A DNA stretch of 5,122 bases. Origin: Xanthobacteraceae bacterium. Lineage in GTDB: Bacteria > Pseudomonadota > Alphaproteobacteria > Rhizobiales > Xanthobacteraceae. The notes under the pieces were generated by a model that was not told the origin of the DNA, ran no database searches, and worked only from the letters and a program-made list of their open reading frames with translations. Shown in pieces: positions 1 to 4,925 of this stretch (the stretch's first letter is position 1; every line of letters begins with the position of its first letter). Both the position numbers and the translations under genes were made by a program. The stretch lies in NCBI GenBank assembly GCA_030044035.1, contig JASHWN010000341.1, forward strand, positions 1 to 5,122, given 5' to 3'.

Positions 1-764
1 TGGGTGCGACCGACCGAACCCAAAATGGTCTGGGTGTCGAGCGGCACCAACGAGCGCACGTCGACCACTTCGCAGTCGATGCCGTGCTCGCTTTTCAGCG
101 TCTCGGCCGCGGCCAGCGCGCGCGGCACCATCAGGGCGAGCGCCAGCAGCGTCGCATCCTTGCCGGGCCGCACGATCTTGGCGCTGCCGAGCGCGTCGAC
201 GATCTCGCCGTCCGGCACCTCGCCCTTGGTCGGATAGAGCGACTTGTGCTCGAAGAAGATCACCGGATCGGGATCGCGCACCGCCGCCGCCATGAGCCCG
301 ATCACGTCGCGCGGATTGGACGGCGCCACGACCTTCAGCCCCGGAATCATCATGCACCAGTTCTCGACGCTCTGCGAATGCTGGGCGCCGAAGCGCGAGC
401 CGGCGCCGTTGCCGGTGCGCACCACCAGCGGGCATTTGAGCTGGCCGTTCGACATGTAGCGGCTCTTGGCGAACTCGTTGGCGATGTAGTCGAAGCAGAC
501 CGCGAAAAAATCCGAGAACATGATCTCGGCGATCGGTTTTAGGCCCGTCATCGCCGCGCCCATGGCGGCGCCGAGGATGGCCTGTTCGGAGATCGGCGTG
601 TCGCGCACGCGCAACGGGCCGAACTGCTCGTAGAGCCCGACCGTCGCCTTGAACACGCCGCCGGCCTTGCCGACGTCTTCGCCCAAGAACACCACGTCCG
701 GGTCGCGCGCCATCTCTTGCGCGATGCCGCGCGCGACCGCGTCGCGATAGGTCAGTTCCGCCAT
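1..764 (-). CDS. 2-oxo acid dehydrogenase E1 component, beta subunit (pyruvate/acetoin type), 3'-truncated by window edge
   Basis: Translating the minus strand from the ATG at 764-762 gives 254 uninterrupted residues to the window edge. The family is usually about 325 residues, so roughly 70 C-terminal residues are missing. Landmarks are GED at 28-30, PISE ending in Glu60 (the position of the conserved Glu that activates ThDP), GSRFGAQHSQS at 122-132 with the conserved His129, and the C-terminal-domain motif DVRSLVPLD at 235-243. E1 beta pairs with E1 alpha as an alpha2beta2 cytosolic enzyme. It decarboxylates a 2-oxo acid, or cleaves acetoin, and passes the acyl group to lipoyl-E2. A GGAGG Shine-Dalgarno lies 6 bases before the ATG. 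The start overlaps the end of E1 alpha by 13 bp, so the two are translated from one mRNA. The substrate (pyruvate, acetoin or another) cannot be fixed from E1 alone. Family assignment is firm. Confidence 0.95.
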   Translation of the reverse strand, partial: MAELTYRDAVARGIAQEMARDPDVVFLGEDVGKAGGVFKATVGLYEQFGPLRVRDTPISEQAILGAAMGAAMTGLKPIAEIMFSDFFAVCFDYIANEFAKSRYMSNGQLKCPLVVRTGNGAGSRFGAQHSQSVENWCMMIPGLKVVAPSNPRDVIGLMAAAVRDPDPVIFFEHKSLYPTKGEVPDGEIVDALGSAKIVRPGKDATLLALALMVPRALAAAETLKSEHGIDCEVVDVRSLVPLDTQTILGSVGRT

Positions 765-1783
765 GCGAAACCTCCGTCGGCGTAAACGTCGGTGGTCAGG
801 ATATCGAGCGGCGGCATCGGCGCCGCCTTGCATTTTTCCGTGGCCTCGTCGACGCGGCGGCGCACGTCGGCGTCGATCCCGGCAATGACGCCGTCGGCAA
901 TGCCGAACTGTTTGAGCCGCTCGCGATAGAGCTTGATCGGATCGTGCTCCTTCCACTTTTCCAGCTCGCCTTCCGGCCGGTACTTTGCCGGATCGGCGCG
1001 CGAATGGCCGCTGTGGCGGTAGGTCATGCATTCGACGAGCGACGGCCCGCCGCCGTCGCGCGCCTTGGCGTAGGCGGCGCTCGCGGCGCGGTAGACCGCA
1101 TCGGCGTCGTTGCCGTCGACCACGATACGCGGCAGGCCATAGGAAGCGGCGCGGTCGGCGGCCGGATGCGCCACGGCGGTGACGTCGCCGATCGGCGTAT
1201 ATTCCATGTAGAGGTTGTTCTCGCAGACGAAGATCACCGGCAGCTTCCACACCGCGGCGAAATTGAGCGCCTCGTGGAAGGCGCCGATATTGGTGGTGCC
1301 GTCGCCGAAGAAGCACACCGCCACGTCCTTGCTGCCCTTGTATTGCGCGCGCCAAGCGGCGCCGCAGGCGATCGGCAGATGCGCGCCGATGATGGCGTAG
1401 GAGCCCATCACGCCGTGCTCGGCCGAGGTCAGATGCATCGAGCCGCCCTTGCCGCGCATCAAGCCGTTGTCGCGCTGCATCAGCTCGCCCAACACTTTTT
1501 CGATCGGCACGCCGCGGGCGAGCGTGTGGGCGTGGCCGCGATAGGTGCAGAACGACAAATCGCCGGGTTTCATGGCGGCGGCAAAGCCGGCGGCGACCGC
1601 CTCCTGGCCGAGCGACAGGTGGCTCGTGCCCTTGACCAGGTTCTGCAGGAACAGATCGAAGGCGCGCTGCTCGGCCTCGCGAATCTCGACCTGGATGCGG
1701 TAGAGAAGCAGCCGCGTCTCCTCGCCGATATCGTCGTTGAGGCCCGCCGCCGGAGCGAGCGCGCGGTCTTCGACCTTGGCCAT
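752..1783 (-). CDS. 2-oxo acid dehydrogenase E1 component, alpha subunit (pyruvate/acetoin type)
   Basis: This is a 343-residue ThDP-binding E1 alpha, close to the family's usual length. The ThDP/Mg signature starts with GDGTTN at 160-165 and ends in ENN at 188-190. Other family motifs are YRGHAH at 81-86, MRGKGGSMHL at 109-118, and the phosphorylation-loop-like YRHSGHSRADPAKYR at 255-269. With E1 beta it forms the decarboxylating heterotetramer that feeds a lipoyl E2. The frame stays open for 125 more codons upstream, but that stretch runs antisense through the YihY gene and has no E1 character. The ATG at 1783 is preceded by AGAGGA at a suitable distance and begins MAKVEDRALA. The sequence resembles AcoA-type and bacterial PDH-type alpha subunits alike, so no symbol is given. 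A promoter candidate lies 45-73 bp upstream, and the 3' end overlaps E1 beta. Confidence 0.95.
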   Translation of the reverse strand: MAKVEDRALAPAAGLNDDIGEETRLLLYRIQVEIREAEQRAFDLFLQNLVKGTSHLSLGQEAVAAGFAAAMKPGDLSFCTYRGHAHTLARGVPIEKVLGELMQRDNGLMRGKGGSMHLTSAEHGVMGSYAIIGAHLPIACGAAWRAQYKGSKDVAVCFFGDGTTNIGAFHEALNFAAVWKLPVIFVCENNLYMEYTPIGDVTAVAHPAADRAASYGLPRIVVDGNDADAVYRAASAAYAKARDGGGPSLVECMTYRHSGHSRADPAKYRPEGELEKWKEHDPIKLYRERLKQFGIADGVIAGIDADVRRRVDEATEKCKAAPMPPLDILTTDVYADGGFAWRN

Positions 1784-1824
1784 CGTAATCCTCTTGGAAA
1801 ACCGGAAATCCGTTGTGGGTCCAG

Positions 1825-1843
1825 GCAACTTAGCGCCAGTTGC
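1825..1843. promoter_or_regulatory. Inverted repeat over the -10 of the E1 operon promoter (operator candidate)
   Basis: GCAACT (1825-1830) and AGTTGC (1838-1843) form a perfect 6-bp inverted repeat with a 7-bp spacer, covering the proposed -10 hexamer at 1828-1833. A third GCAAC lies at 1854-1858, inside the -35 area. Position and symmetry suit a repressor site. No regulator gene for it is visible in the window, and short repeats of this kind can arise by chance. Confidence 0.3.
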
Positions 1844-1856
1844 GAAGCCGAGGCAA
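1828..1856 (-). promoter_or_regulatory. Candidate sigma-70-type promoter of the E1 alpha-beta operon
   Basis: On the minus strand, TTGCCT (1856-1851) and CTAAGT (1833-1828) are separated by exactly 17 bp. The expected transcription start is near 1821, leaving a leader of about 38 nt before the E1 alpha ATG, which suits its SD. Both hexamers deviate from the E. coli consensus but are acceptable for alphaproteobacterial housekeeping promoters. This is a pattern match only. Confidence 0.5.
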
Positions 1857-1880
1857 CGCCGTCGCCAGAGCCCACGCCTT

Positions 1881-1909
1881 GCCGGTCGCCCGCGCTCGGC
1901 ATGACCGGC
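1881..1909 (-). terminator. Hairpin just downstream of the YihY-family gene (terminator candidate without U-tract)
   Basis: GCCGGTC (1881-1887) and GACCGGC (1903-1909) form a perfect 7-bp stem around a 15-nt loop. The hairpin begins 2 bases after the stop codon of the YihY-family gene. No T-run follows on the minus strand, so it is at best an imperfect intrinsic terminator, an mRNA-stabilising hairpin, or a fragment of a dispersed palindromic repeat. Confidence 0.35.
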
Positions 1910-1911
1910 GC

Positions 1912-2784
1912 TTAGCCGCCGCCCCGCTGATCTTTGCCTGCTCTGCCGGATTCGTTCCCCACCCGCGCGATCGCGGCGTTCAGCTCGCCGCCATAGATGA
2001 AAATCCAGGCGCTGAAATAGAGGAACACCAGCGCGATCATCACCGAGGCGAGCCCGGCGTAATAGGTCACGTAGGCGGACGAAAACCTGTTCAGATAGCG
2101 GCCGAAGGCAGAGCCGCAGGCGAGCCACAGCACCAGCGTCGCGAGGATGCCAGGCCACACGTCCCTAAGGCGCCGCCGGCCGGCGGGCAGCCAGAGATGC
2201 AGAATAAATAGCGCCGCCGCAATGACCAATGCGGCCACGAACAGGCGCACGAAATTGTAATGGCTTTCGAAGTCCGCCAGCGACGGCGCATAACGGAGCG
2301 TCGTCTGAAACACCAGCGGCCCGAGCACCACCAGAAATGCCAGCGCCAACAGACTTATGGCGGTGACCAGCACGTAGGCAATCGATTCCAGGCGCAACAG
2401 CCACCACGGCCGCCGTTCGGCCAACCCGTAGGCGCGGTTGAGCCCGATGCGCAGGCTCTCGACGCCGCTCGAGGAGAAGTACAGCGCGAATATGGCGCCG
2501 AGCGTGAGCACGTCGCCCTGCGCGGTCGTCAGCACCGTGTGGGCCTGGTCGGCAATCGGCGCCGAAACCTCCGGCGGCCAGGCGGCCACGATCAAGCGCG
2601 CCACCTCGTCGGCCAGATTCTTGGAATCGAGAAAACCGGCAAGCGCCGTGACCAGGATGAGAAAGGGAAACATCGCGGTGAGCATCGACAGCGCGATATG
2701 GCTCGCGATCGCCCAGCCGTCGTCGGCGTTGAAGCGAAGAAAGGCGTCGAAGGGGACGCGATAGCACAGGCGGATTCTATCCAA
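1912..2784 (-). CDS. YihY/BrkB-family inner-membrane protein
   Basis: The product is 290 residues if started at the TTG at 2784-2782. It carries about six hydrophobic segments, near residues 26-51, 92-111, 134-158, 179-199, 209-227 and 242-264. The family hallmarks are present: an N-terminal DDGWAIASHIALS (22-34), the middle FSSSGVESLRIGLNRAYG (103-120), and the last helix ending YGGELNAAI (264-272). The BrkB/YihY family (once called ribonuclease BN) is an integral inner-membrane family with no settled biochemical role. No ATG or GTG lies near the start. TTG at 2784 is preceded by CGGAGG with a 9-base gap, while the only earlier choice, TTG at 2805 (7 residues longer), has no clear SD. The C-terminus is a polar tail ending in GGG. 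The family call is firm; the exact start is moderate. Confidence 0.9.
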   Translation of the reverse strand: MDRIRLCYRVPFDAFLRFNADDGWAIASHIALSMLTAMFPFLILVTALAGFLDSKNLADEVARLIVAAWPPEVSAPIADQAHTVLTTAQGDVLTLGAIFALYFSSSGVESLRIGLNRAYGLAERRPWWLLRLESIAYVLVTAISLLALAFLVVLGPLVFQTTLRYAPSLADFESHYNFVRLFVAALVIAAALFILHLWLPAGRRRLRDVWPGILATLVLWLACGSAFGRYLNRFSSAYVTYYAGLASVMIALVFLYFSAWIFIYGGELNAAIARVGNESGRAGKDQRGGG

Positions 2785-2821
2785 GGCCGATGGCCTCCGC
2801 GGCAAGCGCAGGCCTATACGT

Positions 2822-2886
2822 CATTCCGCCGCCCGGGCGAAGCCCGCCCCGCCCCCGGGGTTGCGGAGCGGCGGGGTGGCGGCCGG
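2822..2886. repeat. GC-rich palindromic spacer (possible dispersed REP-like repeat)
   Basis: The spacer between the small membrane protein and the YihY gene starts TCATTCCGCC on the plus strand. It includes a GGGC-GAA-GCCC mini-hairpin at about 2835-2845 and imperfectly complementary C-rich and G-rich halves. Alphaproteobacterial genomes often carry intergenic palindromic repeats beginning with a similar TCATTCC motif, so this may be a degenerate copy. It could also slow transcription after the small gene. No T-run is present, and only one copy lies in this window. Confidence 0.3.
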
Positions 2887-3138
2887 TCAGGATTTGTCGT
2901 GGCTGAGAAACATCGCGCCTGTGAGCGTGGCGCCGAGGCCGAACAGAAAAGCGAAGGCGAGCAGAAACCGCAGCGTCTTGTACGAGGTTTCCGGCCCGGC
3001 GATGAGGCTGTCGCCGGCCGAACTCGGCACTTGCAGCAGCAAGCCCGCGCACAGCACGCCCAAGGCGACCCCCATCAGGCAGTGCCAGAGCAATTGTTGA
3101 AACGACGGCCGCGGCGCGCGGCGTTGCGGATCGGTCAT
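2887..3138 (-). CDS. Small two-helix membrane protein, function unknown
   Basis: This encodes 83 residues from the ATG at 3138-3136 to a TGA. A short basic N-terminus (MTDPQRRAPRPS) precedes two hydrophobic stretches, at about 15-35 (LLWHCLMGVALGVLCAGLLL core) and 57-78 (FLLAFAFLFGLGATLTGAMF core). A polar loop of about 20 residues separates them, and the tail ends HDKS. The pattern is a small inner-membrane hairpin protein with no recognised domain. The frame continues upstream to an ATG at 3300, but those 54 residues have no membrane or domain character and the natural break is at MTDP. The SD is weak. The gene lies in the same direction as, and about 100 bp upstream of, the YihY-family gene, and two near-identical 12-bp repeats sit just before it. 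It is probably real, with unknown function. Confidence 0.65.
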   Translation of the reverse strand: MTDPQRRAPRPSFQQLLWHCLMGVALGVLCAGLLLQVPSSAGDSLIAGPETSYKTLRFLLAFAFLFGLGATLTGAMFLSHDKS

Positions 3139-3149
3139 AAGGTCTGGGT

Positions 3150-3181
3150 TTCTTGGCGGACTTTTACGATTCTTGGCAGAC
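3150..3181. repeat. Two 12-bp direct repeats, 20-bp period, upstream of the small membrane protein
   Basis: TTCTTGGCGGAC (3150-3161) and TTCTTGGCAGAC (3170-3181) match at 11 of 12 positions and start 20 bp apart, close to two helical turns. They begin 12 bp before the start codon of the minus-strand gene, in its leader or promoter. The spacing would let one protein bind both copies on the same DNA face. No regulator is identified, and slippage or chance are alternatives. Confidence 0.35.
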
Positions 3182-3361
3182 CTAATGCTTCGCAGTATCG
3201 GCTGTCTGGTTAACTCGGCGACGGCCGAGCCCGTTCCCGGCCCGTCGCGGCAGAGGGCAGCGCGTTCATGGCGGCGAATGGCCGCTGCAAGGCCCAGCAC
3301 ACAGCGCTGAAGAGCAATTGAGTAGCGCGCGCCGATGAGGCGGGCGGTAATAAATGCGACG
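3182..3361. other. Non-coding spacer with one stem-loop
   Basis: No convincing gene is seen here on either strand. A stem-loop CTCGGC-GACG-GCCGAG lies at 3214-3229; on the minus strand it is followed by TTAACC, too short a T-run for a confident terminator. The stretch separates two minus-strand genes (HTH regulator and small membrane protein). It must hold the latter's promoter if the gene is not read from the HTH gene, but no convincing -35/-10 pair was found. Confidence 0.4.
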
Positions 3362-3553
3362 CTACTTCATCCTGACGCCGGGTTTGTCGCCGTTGATGAA
3401 CTTGACGCCGGCCTTTTCCAAGGCACGCCGGATTGCCTCGATGGTGCGCGGCTGGAGAGTTTCGCCGGCCTCGAGCCGGGAAATCGTACTCGGCGCCACT
3501 CCGGCGAGCTTGGCAACATCACGAATCCCAAGCTGGAGCGCCGCTCGGGCCAT
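3362..3553 (-). CDS. Short XRE-family helix-turn-helix transcriptional regulator
   Basis: From the ATG at 3553-3551 this encodes 63 residues. IRDVAKLAG (10-18) and APSTISRLEAG (20-30) form the Cro/C1-type HTH, and the C-terminal pattern IRRALEKAGVKFINGDKPGVRMK (41-63 as a whole) is typical of a short alphaproteobacterial XRE group. Relatives usually have a few residues more before the ARAAL segment. Here the frame extends upstream as RIWVVR with no ATG, GTG or TTG until an ATG at 3640, so the N-terminus is either trimmed or starts unusually. SD support is weak (GGGTAG). The gene is divergent from the RES-Xre operon across a shared 202-bp spacer. It may regulate itself or the operon, which is inference. 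Family call is strong; start is uncertain. Confidence 0.8.
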   Translation of the reverse strand: MARAALQLGIRDVAKLAGVAPSTISRLEAGETLQPRTIEAIRRALEKAGVKFINGDKPGVRMK

Positions 3554-3619
3554 CCGAACTACCCAGATTCTACACCTGCGTGAATGGCGCCATCTCGCGG
3601 CGACTGAGCCATGTTCATG

Positions 3620-3631
3620 ATATGTACATAT
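3620..3631. promoter_or_regulatory. Perfect 12-bp palindrome (operator candidate)
   Basis: ATATGTACATAT is a perfect palindrome. Allowing one mismatched pair extends it to 18 bp (3617-3634). It lies 67 bp upstream of the HTH gene's start codon and 24 bp upstream of the TTGACA element facing the antitoxin. HTH dimers of the XRE type commonly bind such symmetric sites, and it could serve either divergent gene. AT-rich palindromes also arise by chance, hence the moderate score. Confidence 0.4.
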
Positions 3632-3654
3632 GATTTCCATTATGATTTTACGGA

Positions 3655-3683
3655 TTGACAATTATGAAATTGAAATGCAGTAG
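3655..3683 (+). promoter_or_regulatory. Candidate promoter of the RES-Xre operon
   Basis: TTGACA at 3655-3660 is a perfect -35 consensus. At 17-bp spacing the -10 position reads CAGTAG (3678-3683), and TAGATA lies at 3681-3686 with a long 20-bp gap, so the -10 is weak or non-standard. Transcription would start near 3690, giving a leader of about 65 nt before the antitoxin ATG. Confidence 0.5.
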
Positions 3684-3709
3684 ATAGGCGGTCGCAGTTC
3701 GCACCTATC
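3683..3709. promoter_or_regulatory. Inverted repeat at the antitoxin transcription start (autoregulatory operator candidate)
   Basis: GATAGG (3683-3688) and CCTATC (3704-3709) form a perfect inverted repeat with half-sites 21 bp apart, two helical turns. GGCGG (3687-3691) and CCGCC (3709-3713) add overlapping symmetry. The repeat covers the expected start of transcription, where Xre-type antitoxins usually repress their own operons. Binding is inferred from position and symmetry alone. Confidence 0.4.
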
Positions 3710-3755
3710 CGCCGCTCGGCTAGACACACCGCGGCCCGCAAGAGGCAATGAAGCT

Positions 3756-4094
3756 ATGTCGACTGCAGTTGCCAGAATCCTTGAGGACCTAAGAGATCGC
3801 GGCGGCCTTCAAAGTAAGGACATCGCCAATATCGTTGCGGTTTCTCCGGCCACCGTTTCCCGCTGGTCGCAAGGCAAGGCGACGCCTGAGCTTCATACGC
3901 AAACCATCATCGCGGATTTGCGATACGTGGTGGAGCGTCTGCGCGATTTTTATTCGTCTGATGAAACCCGACTTTGGCTTCATTCCAGCCATCCGCTGTT
4001 AAACGGCGAACGCGCCATAGATCTTATTTACAATAATCGGACGGAAGAGGTTTTAGCCGTCATAGAGCGTATGGATGCTGGTGGCTTTCTTTAA
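3756..4094 (+). CDS. Xre/MbcA/ParS-like antitoxin of a RES-Xre toxin-antitoxin pair
   Basis: This encodes 112 residues, about the length of mycobacterial MbcA. The N-terminal HTH spans about 18-40, with KDIANIVAVS then SPATVSRWSQG (30-40). The C-terminal toxin-binding domain (DUF2384 type) shows TRLWLHSSHPLLNGERAIDL (71-90), with the usual W-L, P, LLNG-R and ID positions, and ends RMDAGGFL. In this family the antitoxin binds the RES toxin, blocks its NAD+ site, and represses the operon through the HTH. AGAGG at 3741-3745 precedes the ATG by 10 bases; an earlier ATG at 3748 is out of frame. The stop codon is 2 bases before the toxin start, the normal antitoxin-first order. GC content is low against the left block. 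Identification is strong from sequence pattern and neighbour together. Confidence 0.92.
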   Translation: MSTAVARILEDLRDRGGLQSKDIANIVAVSPATVSRWSQGKATPELHTQTIIADLRYVVERLRDFYSSDETRLWLHSSHPLLNGERAIDLIYNNRTEEVLAVIERMDAGGFL

Positions 4095-4096
4095 AA

Positions 4097-4636
4097 ATGG
4101 CTCTAGACCGAAAAGCTCGCGATATTGAGCTGCTCGATGCGATAGATAAATTTGATCGCGTTCCTTTTGATGGAAAGGTTTGGAGGGTAGTTAGAGCTAC
4201 GAGAGATGCGCTTCAAGCGTCGCGAGTTGGTGCAAGATGGGACCCTGCGCTATTTGACGTCTTGTACACCTCTCTGGATCGCAATGGCGCGATGGATGAA
4301 ATTTACTTTCATTTATCCCGGCAGCCCATTTTTCCAGATGTTGCCTTTCAATTGCATCGTGTCCGAGTGCGTGGGAACCGTTTCTTGAACATCTCCGAAA
4401 TGGACATCCTTGCGCGTCTCGGGGTTAATTTGGCCAGGTTCACCAGTTTTGACTACGCGCGAACCCAAGCCATAGGCGACGCTGCTTTTTTCTTGGGATT
4501 CGATGGGCTCATCGTTCCCAGCGCGCGTTCAAAGGCCACGAATCTTGTCATTTTTGCTGATCGCATTGAACCCGACGACATAAAGGTGGAGCATTCCGAA
4601 TTGATCAGTTGGAAGGCGTGGCTGGAGAGCCGCTAA
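4097..4636 (+). CDS. RES-domain toxin (predicted NAD+-degrading) of a RES-Xre toxin-antitoxin pair
   Basis: This encodes 179 residues, in the usual range for RES toxins such as MbcT. The family-naming residues fit: Arg30 in KVWRVVR (27-33), then GARW (45-48) and YTSL (57-60), Glu68 in MDEIYFHLS (66-74), and Ser142 in PSARSKATNLVIF (141-153). GDAAFFLGFDGL (127-138) is the typical segment before the serine. RES toxins act in the cytosol and deplete NAD+, by phosphorolysis in MbcT; ParT instead ADP-ribosylates a target enzyme, so the exact reaction here is not proven. The gene starts 2 bases after the antitoxin stop and has no good SD of its own, which suggests translational coupling. All three key residues are present, so it looks intact. 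Codon use is more A/T-rich than in the dehydrogenase genes. Confidence 0.93.
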   Translation: MALDRKARDIELLDAIDKFDRVPFDGKVWRVVRATRDALQASRVGARWDPALFDVLYTSLDRNGAMDEIYFHLSRQPIFPDVAFQLHRVRVRGNRFLNISEMDILARLGVNLARFTSFDYARTQAIGDAAFFLGFDGLIVPSARSKATNLVIFADRIEPDDIKVEHSELISWKAWLESR

Positions 4637-4682
4637 TCGCGCCGGCGTTCTGCACAAATATGTTGGATCACGCCGCTCGCGA

Positions 4683-4820
4683 TTACGCCGCTTGGACAGC
4701 GGCGAGGAGGTGGTGCGCTTTGTCCTGCAGATTTTCGGCGTTGATGGACAGTGCGTCGGCGAGCGCTTTGATCTCTGCGGTGTGCACTTTCAGTACGTCG
4801 CTCCGAATTCGGTAAATCAT
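4683..4820 (-). CDS. Possible 45-residue hypothetical protein
   Basis: The ATG at 4820-4818 opens a 45-residue frame ending in TAA, beginning MIYRIRSDVLKVHTAEIK and ending HHLLAAVQAA. It looks protein-like: G or C predominates at third positions, and an alanine/leucine-rich stretch from about 10 to 45 would form an amphipathic helix with alternating charged positions. No domain is recognised. There is no clear SD. The frame stays open upstream (to a TGA at 4886-4884) without any ATG, GTG or TTG, yet reads plausibly there (SGTAWPFIG just before the Met). It may therefore be the tail of a longer gene that lost its start. It is convergent with the RES toxin, with 46 bp between the stop codons. 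A competing minus-strand frame at 4633-4872 is Arg/Ser-rich and less protein-like. Confidence 0.35.
   Translation of the reverse strand: MIYRIRSDVLKVHTAEIKALADALSINAENLQDKAHHLLAAVQAA
4687..4703. terminator. Stem-loop between convergent genes (weak terminator candidate)
   Basis: GCCGCT (4687-4692) and AGCGGC (4698-4703) form a perfect 6-bp stem with a 5-nt loop, about 50 bp past the toxin stop codon. It lies inside the 3' end of the possible minus-strand small gene. There is no T-run on either side. Position suits termination of the toxin-antitoxin mRNA, but the evidence is thin. Confidence 0.2.
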
Positions 4821-4925
4821 GCCGATAAAAGGCCAAGCAGTCCCGCTGATTTTGAAGCGTGACTCTTGCCATGAGGTGCTAAATCAGTACGCTGCAATTA
4901 GTGCCGGCTTCGATGGAATTTCACC

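Larger units (their letters stand above)
3554..3755. other. Divergent control region between the HTH gene and the RES-Xre operon
   Basis: No gene is supported in this 202-bp spacer. Its middle (about 3611-3685) is AT-rich compared with both sides, as expected for promoters. It carries a 12-bp palindrome, a TTGACA -35 element reading toward the antitoxin, repeated TATGATTT octamers (3629-3636 and 3641-3648, with a variant TATGAAAT at 3663-3670), and an inverted repeat downstream of the -35. No convincing -35/-10 pair was found for the minus-strand HTH gene. Confidence 0.6.

Noticed and set aside
84..542. Plus-strand open frame of 152 codons opposite E1 beta
   Set aside because: The minus strand reads a complete, motif-bearing E1 beta through the whole stretch, so this is a shadow frame.
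944..1915. Long plus-strand open frame of 323 codons
   Set aside because: It is antisense to E1 alpha and rich in Arg, Ala, Gly and His, as expected for the shadow of a high-GC gene. E1 alpha motifs on the minus strand are unambiguous.
1784..2158. In-frame upstream extension of E1 alpha by 125 codons
   Set aside because: It runs antisense through the end of the YihY-family gene, lacks E1 sequence character, and the ATG at 1783 has an SD and family-typical length.
2165..2767. Minus-strand open frame of 200 codons overlapping the YihY gene in another frame
   Set aside because: It is Arg/Ala-rich with no membrane segments, while the overlapping frame shows clear YihY motifs and helices.
2260..3213. 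Long plus-strand open frame of 317 codons
   Set aside because: It is antisense to the YihY-family and small membrane protein genes, with Arg/Gln/Gly-rich low-complexity content and no domain pattern.
3139..3361. tRNA or attachment-site remnant marking an island edge
   Set aside because: No cloverleaf or tRNA 3'-end pattern was seen, and no matching direct repeat was noticed on the far side of the toxin-antitoxin operon.
3641..3670. TATGATTT-type octamers as a CRISPR-like or iteron array
   Set aside because: Only two exact copies and one variant at irregular spacing, in AT-rich promoter DNA. There are too few for an array or origin.
4633..4872. Minus-strand frame of 79 codons right of the toxin
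   Set aside because: It is Arg/Ser/His-rich and without structure. The overlapping 45-codon frame is more protein-like.
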